A stretch of 34,218 nucleotides of DNA from Sphingobium scionense (lineage in GTDB: Bacteria; Pseudomonadota; Alphaproteobacteria; Sphingomonadales; Sphingomonadaceae): assembly GCF_014197035.1 (NCBI RefSeq), contig NZ_JACIEU010000037.1:1-34218 (forward strand). Direction: 5' to 3'. Position 1 is the first letter of the stretch, and each line of letters starts with the position of its first letter. The position numbers were made by a program, and so were the translations under genes. Positions 23,584 through 30,767 of this stretch are shown in pieces. The notes beneath the pieces were generated by a model that was not told the origin of the DNA, did not search any database, and saw only the letters and a list, made by a program, of their open reading frames with translations.

Positions 23584-24729
23584 ATGACCATTCCGCTCGA
23601 TTATGAAACGCTGCGCGTCATCTGGTGGTTGCTGCTGGGCGTGCTGCTGATCGGCTTCGCCCTTACCGACGGCTTTGACCTGGGATCGGCGGCCTTGCTG
23701 CCCTTTGCCGGCCGGACCGACGCGGAACGGCGCATGATCATCAACAGCGTCGGCGCCACCTGGGAAGGGAACCAGGTCTGGTTCATCCTGGGCGGCGGCG
23801 CCATCTTTGCCGCCTGGCCCTTCGTCTATGCCGTCAGCTTTTCGGGCTTCTATCTCGCGATGTTCCTGGTGCTGTCGGCGCTGATCCTGCGGCCCGTCGG
23901 CTTCAAATATCGTTCGAAGAAGCCGGATGCCCGCTGGCGGGCCGGCTGGGACTGGGCGCTGTTCGTCGGCGGCCTGGTGCCGGCCCTAGTCTTCGGCGTC
24001 GCCGTCGGCAATGTGCTGGTGGGCGCGCCCTTCCGCCTCGATGGCGACCTGCGCATGTTCTATGAAGGGTCGCTGCTGGGCCTGTTCACGCCCTTCACCC
24101 TGCTGACCGGCCTGCTGTCGGTCGCGATGCTGGTGCTCCATGGCGCGGGCTGGCTGAGCCTCAAGACCGAAGGGCCGGTGCTGCAGCGCGTGCGCCTCTA
24201 TGGTCAGGGCGCGGCGATCCTGTCGATCCTGCTGTTCGCCATCGGCGGCCTGTTCGTCGCCTGGAGCGGCATGGGCTATCGCGTCGACGGCGTGATCGAT
24301 CCCAACGGCCCGTCCAACCCGCATATGGGCGGCGCAGTCGCGGCGGCTGGGGCCTGGCTCGACAATTATGGCGCGCATCCCTGGATGCTGCTGGCGCCAC
24401 TCCTGGGCTTTGCGGGACCGGTGCTGGCACTGCTGGGCATTCGTGGCCGGCGCGACACCTTGGTCTTCGCCGGTTCGTCGATCGCCAATGTCGGCATCAT
24501 CAGCACCGTAGGCCTGTCGATGTTCCCCTTCATTCTGCCCAGCTCGATCGATCCGGGGTCCAGCCTGACCGCGTGGAACGCCTCGTCCAGCCACGGCACG
24601 CTGTTCACCATGCTGATCTGCACCGTCATCTTCCTGCCGATTGTGCTGGCCTACACGGCCTGGGCCTACAAGGTGATGTTCGGCCGGGTGACTGACCGAG
24701 AAATCCGCCTCAACCCCGACTTTTACTAA
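23584..24729 (+). CDS. cydB: Cytochrome bd ubiquinol oxidase subunit II
   Basis: Structural partner of CydA in the inner membrane, 381 residues, about eight or nine transmembrane segments. The N-terminal DYETLRVIWWLLLGVLLIGF and ALTDGFDLGSA match E. coli CydB, as do INSVGATWEGNQVWFI, GGGAIFAAWPFVYA, FSGFYLAMFL, LRPVGFKYRSK and MFPFILPSSI. It begins 24 bases after cydA with CGGAGTTAGGACA upstream and is followed 11 bases later by cydX. No truncation or internal stop is apparent. Confidence 0.95.
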   Translation: MTIPLDYETLRVIWWLLLGVLLIGFALTDGFDLGSAALLPFAGRTDAERRMIINSVGATWEGNQVWFILGGGAIFAAWPFVYAVSFSGFYLAMFLVLSALILRPVGFKYRSKKPDARWRAGWDWALFVGGLVPALVFGVAVGNVLVGAPFRLDGDLRMFYEGSLLGLFTPFTLLTGLLSVAMLVLHGAGWLSLKTEGPVLQRVRLYGQGAAILSILLFAIGGLFVAWSGMGYRVDGVIDPNGPSNPHMGGAVAAAGAWLDNYGAHPWMLLAPLLGFAGPVLALLGIRGRRDTLVFAGSSIANVGIISTVGLSMFPFILPSSIDPGSSLTAWNASSSHGTLFTMLICTVIFLPIVLAYTAWAYKVMFGRVTDREIRLNPDFY

Positions 24730-24740
24730 GGATCAGACCT

Positions 24741-24842
24741 ATGTGGTATTTTGCCTGGATATTGGGCGTCGGTCTGGCCGTCGGCTTCGGCATCCTCAAC
24801 GGCGTCTGGCACGAGTTCCATTCCGAGCCCGGCGACTATTGA
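24741..24842 (+). CDS. cydX: Cytochrome bd small subunit CydX (33 residues)
   Basis: A single-pass membrane micropeptide that stabilises the cytochrome bd heme site. It starts MWYFAWILGVGLAVGFGI, then LNGVWHEF and an acidic end EPGDY. The MWYFxWILG start, the single hydrophobic helix and the location directly after cydB match E. coli CydX (MWYFAWILG). AAGGATC lies 8 bases before the ATG, and the frame ends in TGA at 24842. It is too short for most automatic gene finders, so it is easily missed. This completes the cydABX operon. Confidence 0.93.
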   Translation: MWYFAWILGVGLAVGFGILNGVWHEFHSEPGDY

Positions 24843-24854
24843 GCTGACAGATAG

Positions 24855-24883
24855 CGCCCCGGCGGTTTGACACTGCCGGGGCG
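24855..24883 (+). terminator. Hairpin after the cydABX operon
   Basis: CGCCCCGGC and GCCGGGGCG form a perfect 9-bp stem with an 11-base loop, 12 bases past the cydX stop codon. The stem is very stable, but no T-tract follows, so termination may be partial or factor-aided and some read-through into the next gene is possible. Confidence 0.6.
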
Positions 24884-24925
24884 TCACGCCACCCCGTTGC
24901 GGCCATAGATATGCAGGGGAAGGGC

Positions 24926-25621
24926 ATGGACGAAGAGGCCGAAACCGCCCGCATCGCGCGCCGTCATGCCCAGATATTGGGCGATGTCCCGCGCATCGAA
25001 GCGCTGAGCATCGACGAATATAGCGCTGACCTCGATCCCTTGATCCGGCAGATGATCGCCATCAACCAGAGCATCGACGCGCGCGAGGCGGACCTGCTGA
25101 CTGACGTGACTGAGGCCCAGGCGCAGGGGCAGGGCGACATGTCCGCCGTGCTGGCGCGTCTGCCCGAAATCATCCGCACCATGATGCGCCACCCCGCGCT
25201 GTTCGCCCGCCAGACCGATGTCGGCGTGACACTGCTGACCCAGGGGAAACTGTCTGCGCGCGATCGGGAACTGGCGATCCTGCGCATCGCCTGGCTATGT
25301 CAGGCGCCCTATGAATGGGGCGAGCATGTCATGATCGCGCGCCATGCCGGCATTGGGCGGGATGAGGTGGAGCGGATCGTGACCGGTTCGGCCGATCCGG
25401 CTTGGAGCACGTATGAGCGGGCGATCTTGCGCGCGGCTGAGGAACTGCACAGCGATGCGATGATCACCGACGCAACCTGGGCCGAACTGGCGGCGCGACT
25501 GGATGAGGCCCAATTGATCGAACTGACGGTCCTGATCGGCCAATATCAGGCCGTGGCCTATTATCAGAACAGCCTCAAGCTGCGCCTGCACGGCGGCAAC
25601 AAGGGGCTGTCCGCCCGTTAG
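24926..25621 (+). CDS. Carboxymuconolactone decarboxylase / AhpD-like family protein
   Basis: A 231-residue protein of the CMD/AhpD fold. The central motif LSARDRELAILRIAWLCQAP then YEWGEHVMIARHAGI (109-143) is characteristic, with Glu130, Trp131 and His134 of the YEWGEH site. The AhpD CxxC redox pair is absent: only one Cys (Cys125) is there, so a peroxidase role of the AhpD sort is unlikely. It has a longer N-terminus than the minimal family. I start it at ATG 24926 since AGGGGAAGG precedes it; ATG 24911 is possible. It follows cydX on the same strand beyond a hairpin. The substrate is unknown. Confidence 0.82.
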   Translation: MDEEAETARIARRHAQILGDVPRIEALSIDEYSADLDPLIRQMIAINQSIDAREADLLTDVTEAQAQGQGDMSAVLARLPEIIRTMMRHPALFARQTDVGVTLLTQGKLSARDRELAILRIAWLCQAPYEWGEHVMIARHAGIGRDEVERIVTGSADPAWSTYERAILRAAEELHSDAMITDATWAELAARLDEAQLIELTVLIGQYQAVAYYQNSLKLRLHGGNKGLSAR

Positions 25622-25640
25622 GGTTGTCCGTCAGGCCCGT

Positions 25641-25778
25641 TCAGTCGGCATGTTTCGGAGCAGGACTGTCCACCCGGACGAAGCCGTGCGGCGTCTGGAC
25701 CCATTGGCCGGCCTTCTTGCTGGTCGGCGTAAAGGCGACACGGGCTTGGGGGCTGCTAGCGCTACGAATTGGCTTCAT
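25641..25778 (-). CDS. Small hypothetical protein, 45 residues
   Basis: A short minus-strand frame starting MKPIRSASSPQARVAF and ending DSPAPKHAD, with AGKKAGQW-like basic centre (TPTSKKAGQWVQTP). GGGAG lies about 10 bases before its ATG, and codon use is GC-rich at third positions as in neighbouring genes, unlike the flanking AT-rich segment. There is no signal peptide or membrane segment. I do not recognise it. It lies just after the convergent CMD-family gene. The start is adjacent to an AT-rich gap that could hold its promoter. Confidence 0.5.
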   Translation of the reverse strand: MKPIRSASSPQARVAFTPTSKKAGQWVQTPHGFVRVDSPAPKHAD

Positions 25779-26059
25779 GGCTGGATACTCCCTGTTCTTC
25801 GTCATTCTATCCAAAATCACGCCGAGCGAACCTCGGGAATTTTACGGGGATCGTGCATTTTGGGGATATTTTTTTGGATTGGATATTATTGGCGCCTTGA
25901 TACCGGAATGCGCGAGGGCTCCTTTTGTTCCTAAGAAAAATCGCATAATCGGCACGGCGGAGCCCATCGCTGTCGTGATTGGTTTGTCCAAATTGGTCAT
26001 GCCAACTTGCCGATGATGCGGCGCCGGGTTAGCTTCCCCCAAAATCGAGGGAGGATGGC
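25779..26059. other. AT-rich intergenic segment
   Basis: About 280 bases whose GC content is visibly lower than the surroundings (runs such as GGATATTTTTTTGGATTGG). It lies between the divergent 45-residue gene and the GH79 gene and so probably contains both promoters. An open plus-strand frame of 79 codons (25777-26016) crosses it, but it has no ribosome site. A weak 5-bp hairpin, CCGAG-CGAAC-CTCGG, is at 25822-25836. Confidence 0.5.
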
Positions 26060-27637
26060 GTGACAAAAGGCCGCTTGTTGATGTCGGGAAGCCTGTCCCT
26101 GCTGCTGATGACGGGCACGATGTTGGGGGCCGCCACGGCGCCTGCCGACCCCGGCCGCTTTGCCCAGGTGGCGAAGGTGGATGATCAGTATCAGGCCTAT
26201 AATGTCGAGATGGTGGAGGTGGTCGGCGGCCGTTTCTGGGCGCCCTATCCCAAGCCCGGTGATGCAGCGCCCCAGCCCGCAGCCAGTGGCAGCGGTGGCG
26301 TCGACCTGGCTGCCGCCATGTTCCGCAAGCGTGAGCCCATCGACCTGACGGGTGACAGGCGGCTGCGTAATCTGGCCCGCGCATTGGGACCGACCTATGT
26401 CCGGGTCAGCGGCGCATGGGCCAACAGCATCTATTTCCACGACAGCGATGCGCCGCCCCCTGCGACGCCGCCAAAGGGCTATCAGAGTGTGCTGACCCGC
26501 GCCCAATGGGCCGGCGTCGTCGATTTCGTGAAGGCGGTCGGCGGCAAGCTGGTTATATCCTTCCCGGTGAGCGAGGGCGCGCGGGACGCATCGGGGGTGT
26601 GGGATCCCGACCAGGCGCGCAAGCTCAACGCCTACACCAACAGGTTGGGCGGCCATATCTATGCCGCCGAACTGATCAACGAACCCAATGTCGGGCCGAT
26701 GGTCGGCCTGCCAAAGGGCTATGATGCGGCGGCATTTGCCAGGGATATGGCGGCATTTCGCATGTTTCGCGATACCGAGGCGAAGGATATGAAAATCGTC
26801 GGTCCGGGCAGCACTGGCGAGGCCGGCTTCGTGATCTTTCCGCCCAATGCCGGACAGGTGCCGACCGACGCGCTGATGAGCGCAGAGCCGCGGCCCAAGG
26901 TCGATATCTTCTCCTATCATTTCTACGGCACCGTCTCGAAACGCTGTGCCGCGATGGACAAGAGCGCGGGGATCAGTCCGGACCGGGCGCTGGACGAGGA
27001 TTGGCTGGCACGCGCCGATGCCTATGTCGGCTATTATAAGGAGCGGCAGCAGCGCTTTGCGCCCGGCACCGACATCTGGATCACCGAAACGGCGCAAGCG
27101 GCCTGTGGCGGCGATGCCTGGGCGGCGACCTGGCGCGACAGCTTCCGCTATGTCGACCAGTTGGGGCGGCAGGCGAAGCAGGGCGTGTCGGTGGTCTTCC
27201 ACAATACGCTGGCGGCCAGCGACTATGCGCTGATCGACGAGGCGACGATGATGCCGCGGCCGAGCTATTGGGCGGCCGTCTTATGGGCGCGGCTGATGGG
27301 CAATGTCGTACTGGATGCGGGGCGGAACGAAGGCAAGCTGCATCTCTACAGCCAGTGCCTGCGCGGCACGCCCGGCGGCGTCGCGCTGGTCGCGATCAAT
27401 CTCGATACCGCCAATCCCGCCAGCCTGTCGCTGGCCGGCAGGGCGACCCGCTATACGCTGACCGCCGACACTCTGGACGCGGGCAGCGTCAAGTTCAACG
27501 GCCGGACGCTGGTGGTGGGGCAGGATGGGGTGCTCCCCGATCTCAAGGGCGTCGCCGCGCAAGGCATGCAGTCGTTGCCGGCGGCAAGCATCAGCTATCT
27601 CGCCTATCCCGATGCCCGCAACCCGGCCTGCCGCTGA
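26060..27637 (+). CDS. Exported GH79-type glycosidase (beta-glucuronidase / heparanase-like)
   Basis: Predicted retaining glycoside hydrolase that removes beta-linked glucuronic acid, or a related sugar, from glycans outside the cytoplasm. Residues 1-25 are a signal peptide. The heparanase-like strand VRVSGAWANSIYFHD lies at 114-128. ELINEPNVG (204-212) has the acid/base Glu208, and IWITETAQA (339-347) has the nucleophile Glu343, as in clan GH-A. The C-terminal 120 residues form a beta-sandwich. Start GTG 26060 has GGGAGG five bases upstream. At 525 residues it fits GH79. The nearby uronate transporter and KduI make a glucuronate-releasing role attractive, but the family assignment is by eye and a different GH-A family is possible. 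Confidence 0.72.
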   Translation: MTKGRLLMSGSLSLLLMTGTMLGAATAPADPGRFAQVAKVDDQYQAYNVEMVEVVGGRFWAPYPKPGDAAPQPAASGSGGVDLAAAMFRKREPIDLTGDRRLRNLARALGPTYVRVSGAWANSIYFHDSDAPPPATPPKGYQSVLTRAQWAGVVDFVKAVGGKLVISFPVSEGARDASGVWDPDQARKLNAYTNRLGGHIYAAELINEPNVGPMVGLPKGYDAAAFARDMAAFRMFRDTEAKDMKIVGPGSTGEAGFVIFPPNAGQVPTDALMSAEPRPKVDIFSYHFYGTVSKRCAAMDKSAGISPDRALDEDWLARADAYVGYYKERQQRFAPGTDIWITETAQAACGGDAWAATWRDSFRYVDQLGRQAKQGVSVVFHNTLAASDYALIDEATMMPRPSYWAAVLWARLMGNVVLDAGRNEGKLHLYSQCLRGTPGGVALVAINLDTANPASLSLAGRATRYTLTADTLDAGSVKFNGRTLVVGQDGVLPDLKGVAAQGMQSLPAASISYLAYPDARNPACR

Positions 27638-27680
27638 CCTCTGATGTGTCGGACAGGCAGGGAAGGGGCTGTCCGGTGCA

Positions 27681-27773
27681 TCACGCCAGGGCCAGGGCAA
27701 AGGCGCCCATATGGGCGATGATGGCGCAGCACATGATGGCGATCGCGCCCTTGGTGCTCAGAAAATCGGTCAT
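27681..27773 (-). CDS. Small membrane protein, 30 residues
   Basis: A minus-strand micro-gene. The protein starts MTDFLSTKGAIAIMCC and continues AIIAHMGAFALALA, giving one hydrophobic helix with a short polar N-terminus. AAGGAG is seven bases before the ATG, a near-perfect ribosome site, which is the main reason to believe it. It is divergent from the LytTR regulator and converges on the GH79 gene. It is below usual annotation limits. I do not know its function; small single-helix proteins often adjust a membrane partner. Confidence 0.65.
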   Translation of the reverse strand: MTDFLSTKGAIAIMCCAIIAHMGAFALALA

Positions 27774-27915
27774 GGTCTGTCTCCTTGGCCGGTCGGGGCG
27801 GATGATCCATTCATCGGCCCGCCGGTATGAGGATGAGCGATGGCAGGCCGCGATTGACGGGCAAGCGGCTTTTCGTCACGCAGGAGGAACAGAAGAAAAA
27901 GCGCGGAAAACCGGG

Positions 27916-27943
27916 CCATTCGCGGTTCGCGTTTCGCGAATGG
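27916..27943 (+). promoter_or_regulatory. Perfect 9-bp palindrome before the LytTR gene
   Basis: CCATTCGCG-N10-CGCGAATGG is a perfect inverted repeat. It ends just before the GAGGGGG ribosome site of the LytTR gene, and the spacer itself contains TTCGCG. LytTR proteins bind spaced repeats, so autoregulation is possible. The stem would also fold in mRNA and could cover the ribosome site. Confidence 0.5.
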
Positions 27944-27956
27944 TGAGGGGGATTGC

Positions 27957-28763
27957 GTGAAACGTCTCCGTCGTGTGCTGCTCGAACTCTGGGCGATGCT
28001 GCCGGTCGCGGCGGTGGTCGGCTTTCTTGGCCCTTTCGGCACCTATTTGTCGGGCGACTTCCTGCTACGCGCCGGGCGCTGGTGGATCATGCTGATGGGC
28101 GCCTATATCCTCGCGCGGCCGACGCTGATCGCCTGGCGGGCGATCGCGCGGGCGACCCGATTGCCGCGCGGATCGCTGGTCTTCTGGGGCATGGTCGCCT
28201 CCAGCTTTCCGATGGCGCTGATCTGGCGGCTGGTCGGGCGGGACGAGGTGCGGTTGCTGGGCGGCTATGCCGGTCTCTTGCCCTTCACCCTGCTCTGTTG
28301 CCTGCTGGTGATGACCATCACCTGGTGGGCGGAGCGGGCGGACGCGCATCTGCTGCGCTATTATGATGAGCATATGGGGCCGGCTTCCCCGTTTGTTTCG
28401 CCATCGACGGAAGTCGCGCCGCCGTCCATGCCCCCGAGGGGCGATAAAGTGCGCCTTCATCAGCGTCTCAGCCCGGCCTTTACCGGCCCCATAGTCGCGC
28501 TGGAGAGCGAGGATCATTATGTCCGCATCCATGGGCCGCATGGCAGCGAACTGATCCTGATGCGGCTGCGCGACGCCATTGCGGAGATGGACGATGTGCC
28601 CGGCGCGCAGACCCATCGTAGCTGGTGGGTGGCCAAGGCGGCGCTTGCCGAAGGAGCAAGCGTGGGCAAGGGCCGGGACATCCGCCTGACCAACGGTCTG
28701 TCCGCGCCGATCGCGCGCGATTCCCTTGATCGCCTGCGTCAGTCCGGTTTCCTGCCGGACTGA
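27957..28763 (+). CDS. Membrane-anchored LytTR-family DNA-binding regulator
   Basis: A 268-residue protein joining an N-terminal membrane domain to a C-terminal LytTR DNA-binding domain. About four hydrophobic segments fill 8-130 (for example LWAMLPVAAVVGFLGPFG and LLPFTLLCCLLVMTITWW). The LytTR domain (about 165-265) shows the hallmark IVALESEDHYVRIHG, then LRDAIAEM and THRSWWVAK. There is no receiver domain, so it is not a classic response regulator; signal detection by the membrane part is likely. It starts at GTG 27957 with GAGGGGG upstream. A small membrane protein gene is divergent from it, which may be its partner or target. Target genes are not known. Confidence 0.85.
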   Translation: MKRLRRVLLELWAMLPVAAVVGFLGPFGTYLSGDFLLRAGRWWIMLMGAYILARPTLIAWRAIARATRLPRGSLVFWGMVASSFPMALIWRLVGRDEVRLLGGYAGLLPFTLLCCLLVMTITWWAERADAHLLRYYDEHMGPASPFVSPSTEVAPPSMPPRGDKVRLHQRLSPAFTGPIVALESEDHYVRIHGPHGSELILMRLRDAIAEMDDVPGAQTHRSWWVAKAALAEGASVGKGRDIRLTNGLSAPIARDSLDRLRQSGFLPD

Positions 28764-28769
28764 CGCAGG
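28733..28769. terminator. Perfect 15-bp hairpin between convergent genes
   Basis: CCTGCGTCAGTCCGG and CCGGACTGACGCAGG pair perfectly around a 7-base loop. It overlaps the last codons and stop of the LytTR gene and lies just beyond the TauE-type gene's stop, so it can end transcription from both sides. No T-tract is present. Confidence 0.8.
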
Positions 28770-28774
28770 CAGGA

Positions 28775-29551
28775 TCAGAGGATCAGGTTCAGCGCGACGA
28801 TGATCAGGATCGTGGCGAGGATCGTGCGCAGCACGGCTTCACGCACATGCGACGCCAGCAGGCTGCCGACGATGATGCCGGGGATCGATCCGATCAGCAG
28901 CGAACCGAGCAGCGACATGTCGACCGTGCCCAGCCACCAATGGCCGATGCCCGCCACCAGCGTCAGCGGCACGGCATGGGCGACGTCGCTGCCGACGATC
29001 CGCGCCAGCGGCGTGCGGGGATAGAGGATCAGCAGCGCGGTCGCGCCGATCGCCCCGGCCCCGACCGATGTGATGGTCACCGCCACGCCGACGATCACGC
29101 CCAGCAGGACGGTGAGGTTGCGGGTCATCGTTGGGCTGCGATCCTGGCCATGGGTGCGCGACCAGGCGGTGATCCGTTCGCGGAACAACAGCACCAGCCC
29201 CGTAAGGAGCAGCATCACCCCCAGCGTTACCTTGATCGGATCGACCACCGCGGCCGACGGCGGCCCCATCGCCCGCAGCGCCATCAGCGCGCCGATCGCG
29301 GCGGGCATCGATCCCAGCGCCAGCCATCCGACGATCGCCCAGTCGACCGACCGCTTCCAGCCATGGACCAGGCTGCCCACGCTCTTGGTCACGCAGGCAT
29401 AGAGAAGGTCGGTGCCGACTGCCGCAGCGGGGTGGAAATTGAACAATAGCACCAGGATCGGCGTCATCAGCGATCCGCCGCCAACGCCGGTCAGCCCGAC
29501 CAGCGTGCCGACGATGAAGCCCGTCAGGGAATAAAGCGGATTGATCGTCAC
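28775..29551 (-). CDS. TauE/SafE family membrane permease
   Basis: A 258-residue inner-membrane protein of the TauE/SafE (sulfite exporter) family. It has about eight transmembrane segments arranged as two similar halves, each starting with a Gly-rich turn: GLTGVGGGSLMTPIL in the first and VTITSVGAGAIGATALLIL in the second. The HWWLGTVDMSLLGSLLIGSI stretch is also typical. The family moves small anions such as sulfite, sulfonates or organosulfur compounds; no sulfur genes lie nearby to point to the substrate. GTG 29551 has CAGGAG six bases upstream. It is convergent with the LytTR gene, with the hairpin between. Confidence 0.88.
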   Translation of the reverse strand: MTINPLYSLTGFIVGTLVGLTGVGGGSLMTPILVLLFNFHPAAAVGTDLLYACVTKSVGSLVHGWKRSVDWAIVGWLALGSMPAAIGALMALRAMGPPSAAVVDPIKVTLGVMLLLTGLVLLFRERITAWSRTHGQDRSPTMTRNLTVLLGVIVGVAVTITSVGAGAIGATALLILYPRTPLARIVGSDVAHAVPLTLVAGIGHWWLGTVDMSLLGSLLIGSIPGIIVGSLLASHVREAVLRTILATILIIVALNLIL

Positions 29552-29834
29552 GACCGCTCCTGCGGTGCATGACGACAGGAGGTGCGACCCGTCATGGCGT
29601 CACCTAAGGGCGTTTGCGCCGCCCATGCAAGTCCGAGCACTCGATCCATATCCGTGCGTCCCCCCTTATGTTTCGCGCTGGGACATAGCGAACGCCACGA
29701 CGGGGTGAAACCCGCCCCTTGCTTGTGGGGGGTGATAGCTTTGCTATGGACGCCTGGCTTCACATATCGCTCCTGCGGCTGTCTGGCCTGCGTTCGACCG
29801 CCTAGCTTGCCGGCATAAGCGACAGGAGCAGGAC
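29552..29834. other. Divergent promoter gap between the permease and SDR genes
   Basis: About 280 bases with no confident gene. A minus-strand frame of 33 codons (29548-29649) ends in a GTGA overlap with the permease start and might be a leader peptide, but it lacks a good ribosome site. A small hairpin, ATAGC-TTT-GCTAT, is near 29728-29741. No clear promoter hexamers stand out. Confidence 0.4.
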
Positions 29835-30701
29835 ATGGTGGAACGGGCACGGGTGGCGGTAGTGACGGGCGCGAGTTCGGGCATCGGCAAGGCGATCGCC
29901 AAGGCCATGGCGCGGCAGGGCTGGCAGGTGATCGGCACCGGCCGCGATCCCGAACGGCTGGCGGCTGCCGAGGCGGAGATAGCGGCGGAGGCCAGCGGCG
30001 CGCCGGTCGCCATGCTGCGCGCCGACCTGTCGCTGCTCGGCGAGGCAGCGCAACTGGCGCAGGATATCGCCGCGCTGACGGACCGGGTCGACCTGTTGTT
30101 CAACAATGCCGGCGGCATGACCGATGCGCTGGTGATGACGGACGAGGGGCTGGAGGCGAATTTCGCCGGCAATCATCTGGGGCCGTTCCTGCTGACGCAG
30201 CGCCTGCTGCCGCTGTTGCGCAAGGCGGCGCAGGATCAGCCGGCGGGCGCCGTGCGCATCCTCAATACCGCCTCCGACGCGAGCGAGATGATCCCGGCGA
30301 TCAACCTGGACGACATGCAAAATCTGGAGCGGTTCAGCCCCGGCATGGCCTATTGCACCGGCAAGCTCGCCAATGTGCTGTTCGCCCGCGCGCTGGCGGA
30401 TCGGCTGGCGGGGGAGGGGATCGTCGCCCATGCCGTTCATCCCGGCGCGGTCGACTCGAACTTCTTTTCCCATGCGCCGGCCGACACGCAGGAGCGCTCG
30501 CGCGGCCTCGACAAGGCGAGCGAGGCGGAGGGGGCGGACACGCTGGTCTGGCTGGCGACCGCGCCGGAAGGGGGCGCGAGCAATGGCGGCTATTGGTATC
30601 GCCGCGCACCGCGCACGCCCAACAAGCTGGTCGAGGATGCAGCGATCGTCGATCGCTTCTGGCAGGAAAGCGAGAAGCTGATTTCGGCGTATGGTCGCTG
30701 A
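29835..30701 (+). CDS. Short-chain dehydrogenase/reductase
   Basis: NAD(P)-dependent oxidoreductase with the Rossmann fold of the SDR superfamily, 288 residues. TGASSGIG (11-18) binds the cofactor and NNAGG (90-94) stabilises the fold. The active site has Tyr173 and Lys177 in YCTGK with a Ser near 147-150. GRD after the second strand suggests NADP preference. VHPGAVDSNFF is the usual loop after the active site. The C-terminal part resembles the retinol-dehydrogenase/WW-oxidoreductase-like branch. ATG 29835 has CAGGAGCAGG upstream. The substrate is unknown, and it has no operon partner. Confidence 0.87.
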   Translation: MVERARVAVVTGASSGIGKAIAKAMARQGWQVIGTGRDPERLAAAEAEIAAEASGAPVAMLRADLSLLGEAAQLAQDIAALTDRVDLLFNNAGGMTDALVMTDEGLEANFAGNHLGPFLLTQRLLPLLRKAAQDQPAGAVRILNTASDASEMIPAINLDDMQNLERFSPGMAYCTGKLANVLFARALADRLAGEGIVAHAVHPGAVDSNFFSHAPADTQERSRGLDKASEAEGADTLVWLATAPEGGASNGGYWYRRAPRTPNKLVEDAAIVDRFWQESEKLISAYGR

Positions 30702-30712
30702 GGAAGCAAGGC

Positions 30713-30748
30713 GCCCCGGACCGGCCATGTCAATCGCCGGTCCGGGGC
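30713..30748. terminator. Perfect 13-bp hairpin between convergent genes
   Basis: GCCCCGGACCGGC and GCCGGTCCGGGGC pair perfectly around a 10-base loop. It lies 12 bases past the SDR stop and 20 bases past the MFS transporter stop, which converge here. It has no T-tract but is very stable. Confidence 0.8.
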
Positions 30749-30767
30749 AGTCCCTCCCCCAGGGAAT

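Noticed and set aside
25777..26016. Plus-strand frame of 79 codons in the AT-rich gap
   Set aside because: No ribosome site, no conserved features, and the codon pattern follows the local AT richness. It also overlaps the better-supported 45-residue minus gene start.
29548..29649. Possible 33-residue leader peptide of the TauE/SafE gene
   Set aside because: The GTGA overlap is suggestive, but there is no good ribosome site and the sequence looks random. The permease gene has its own ribosome site.
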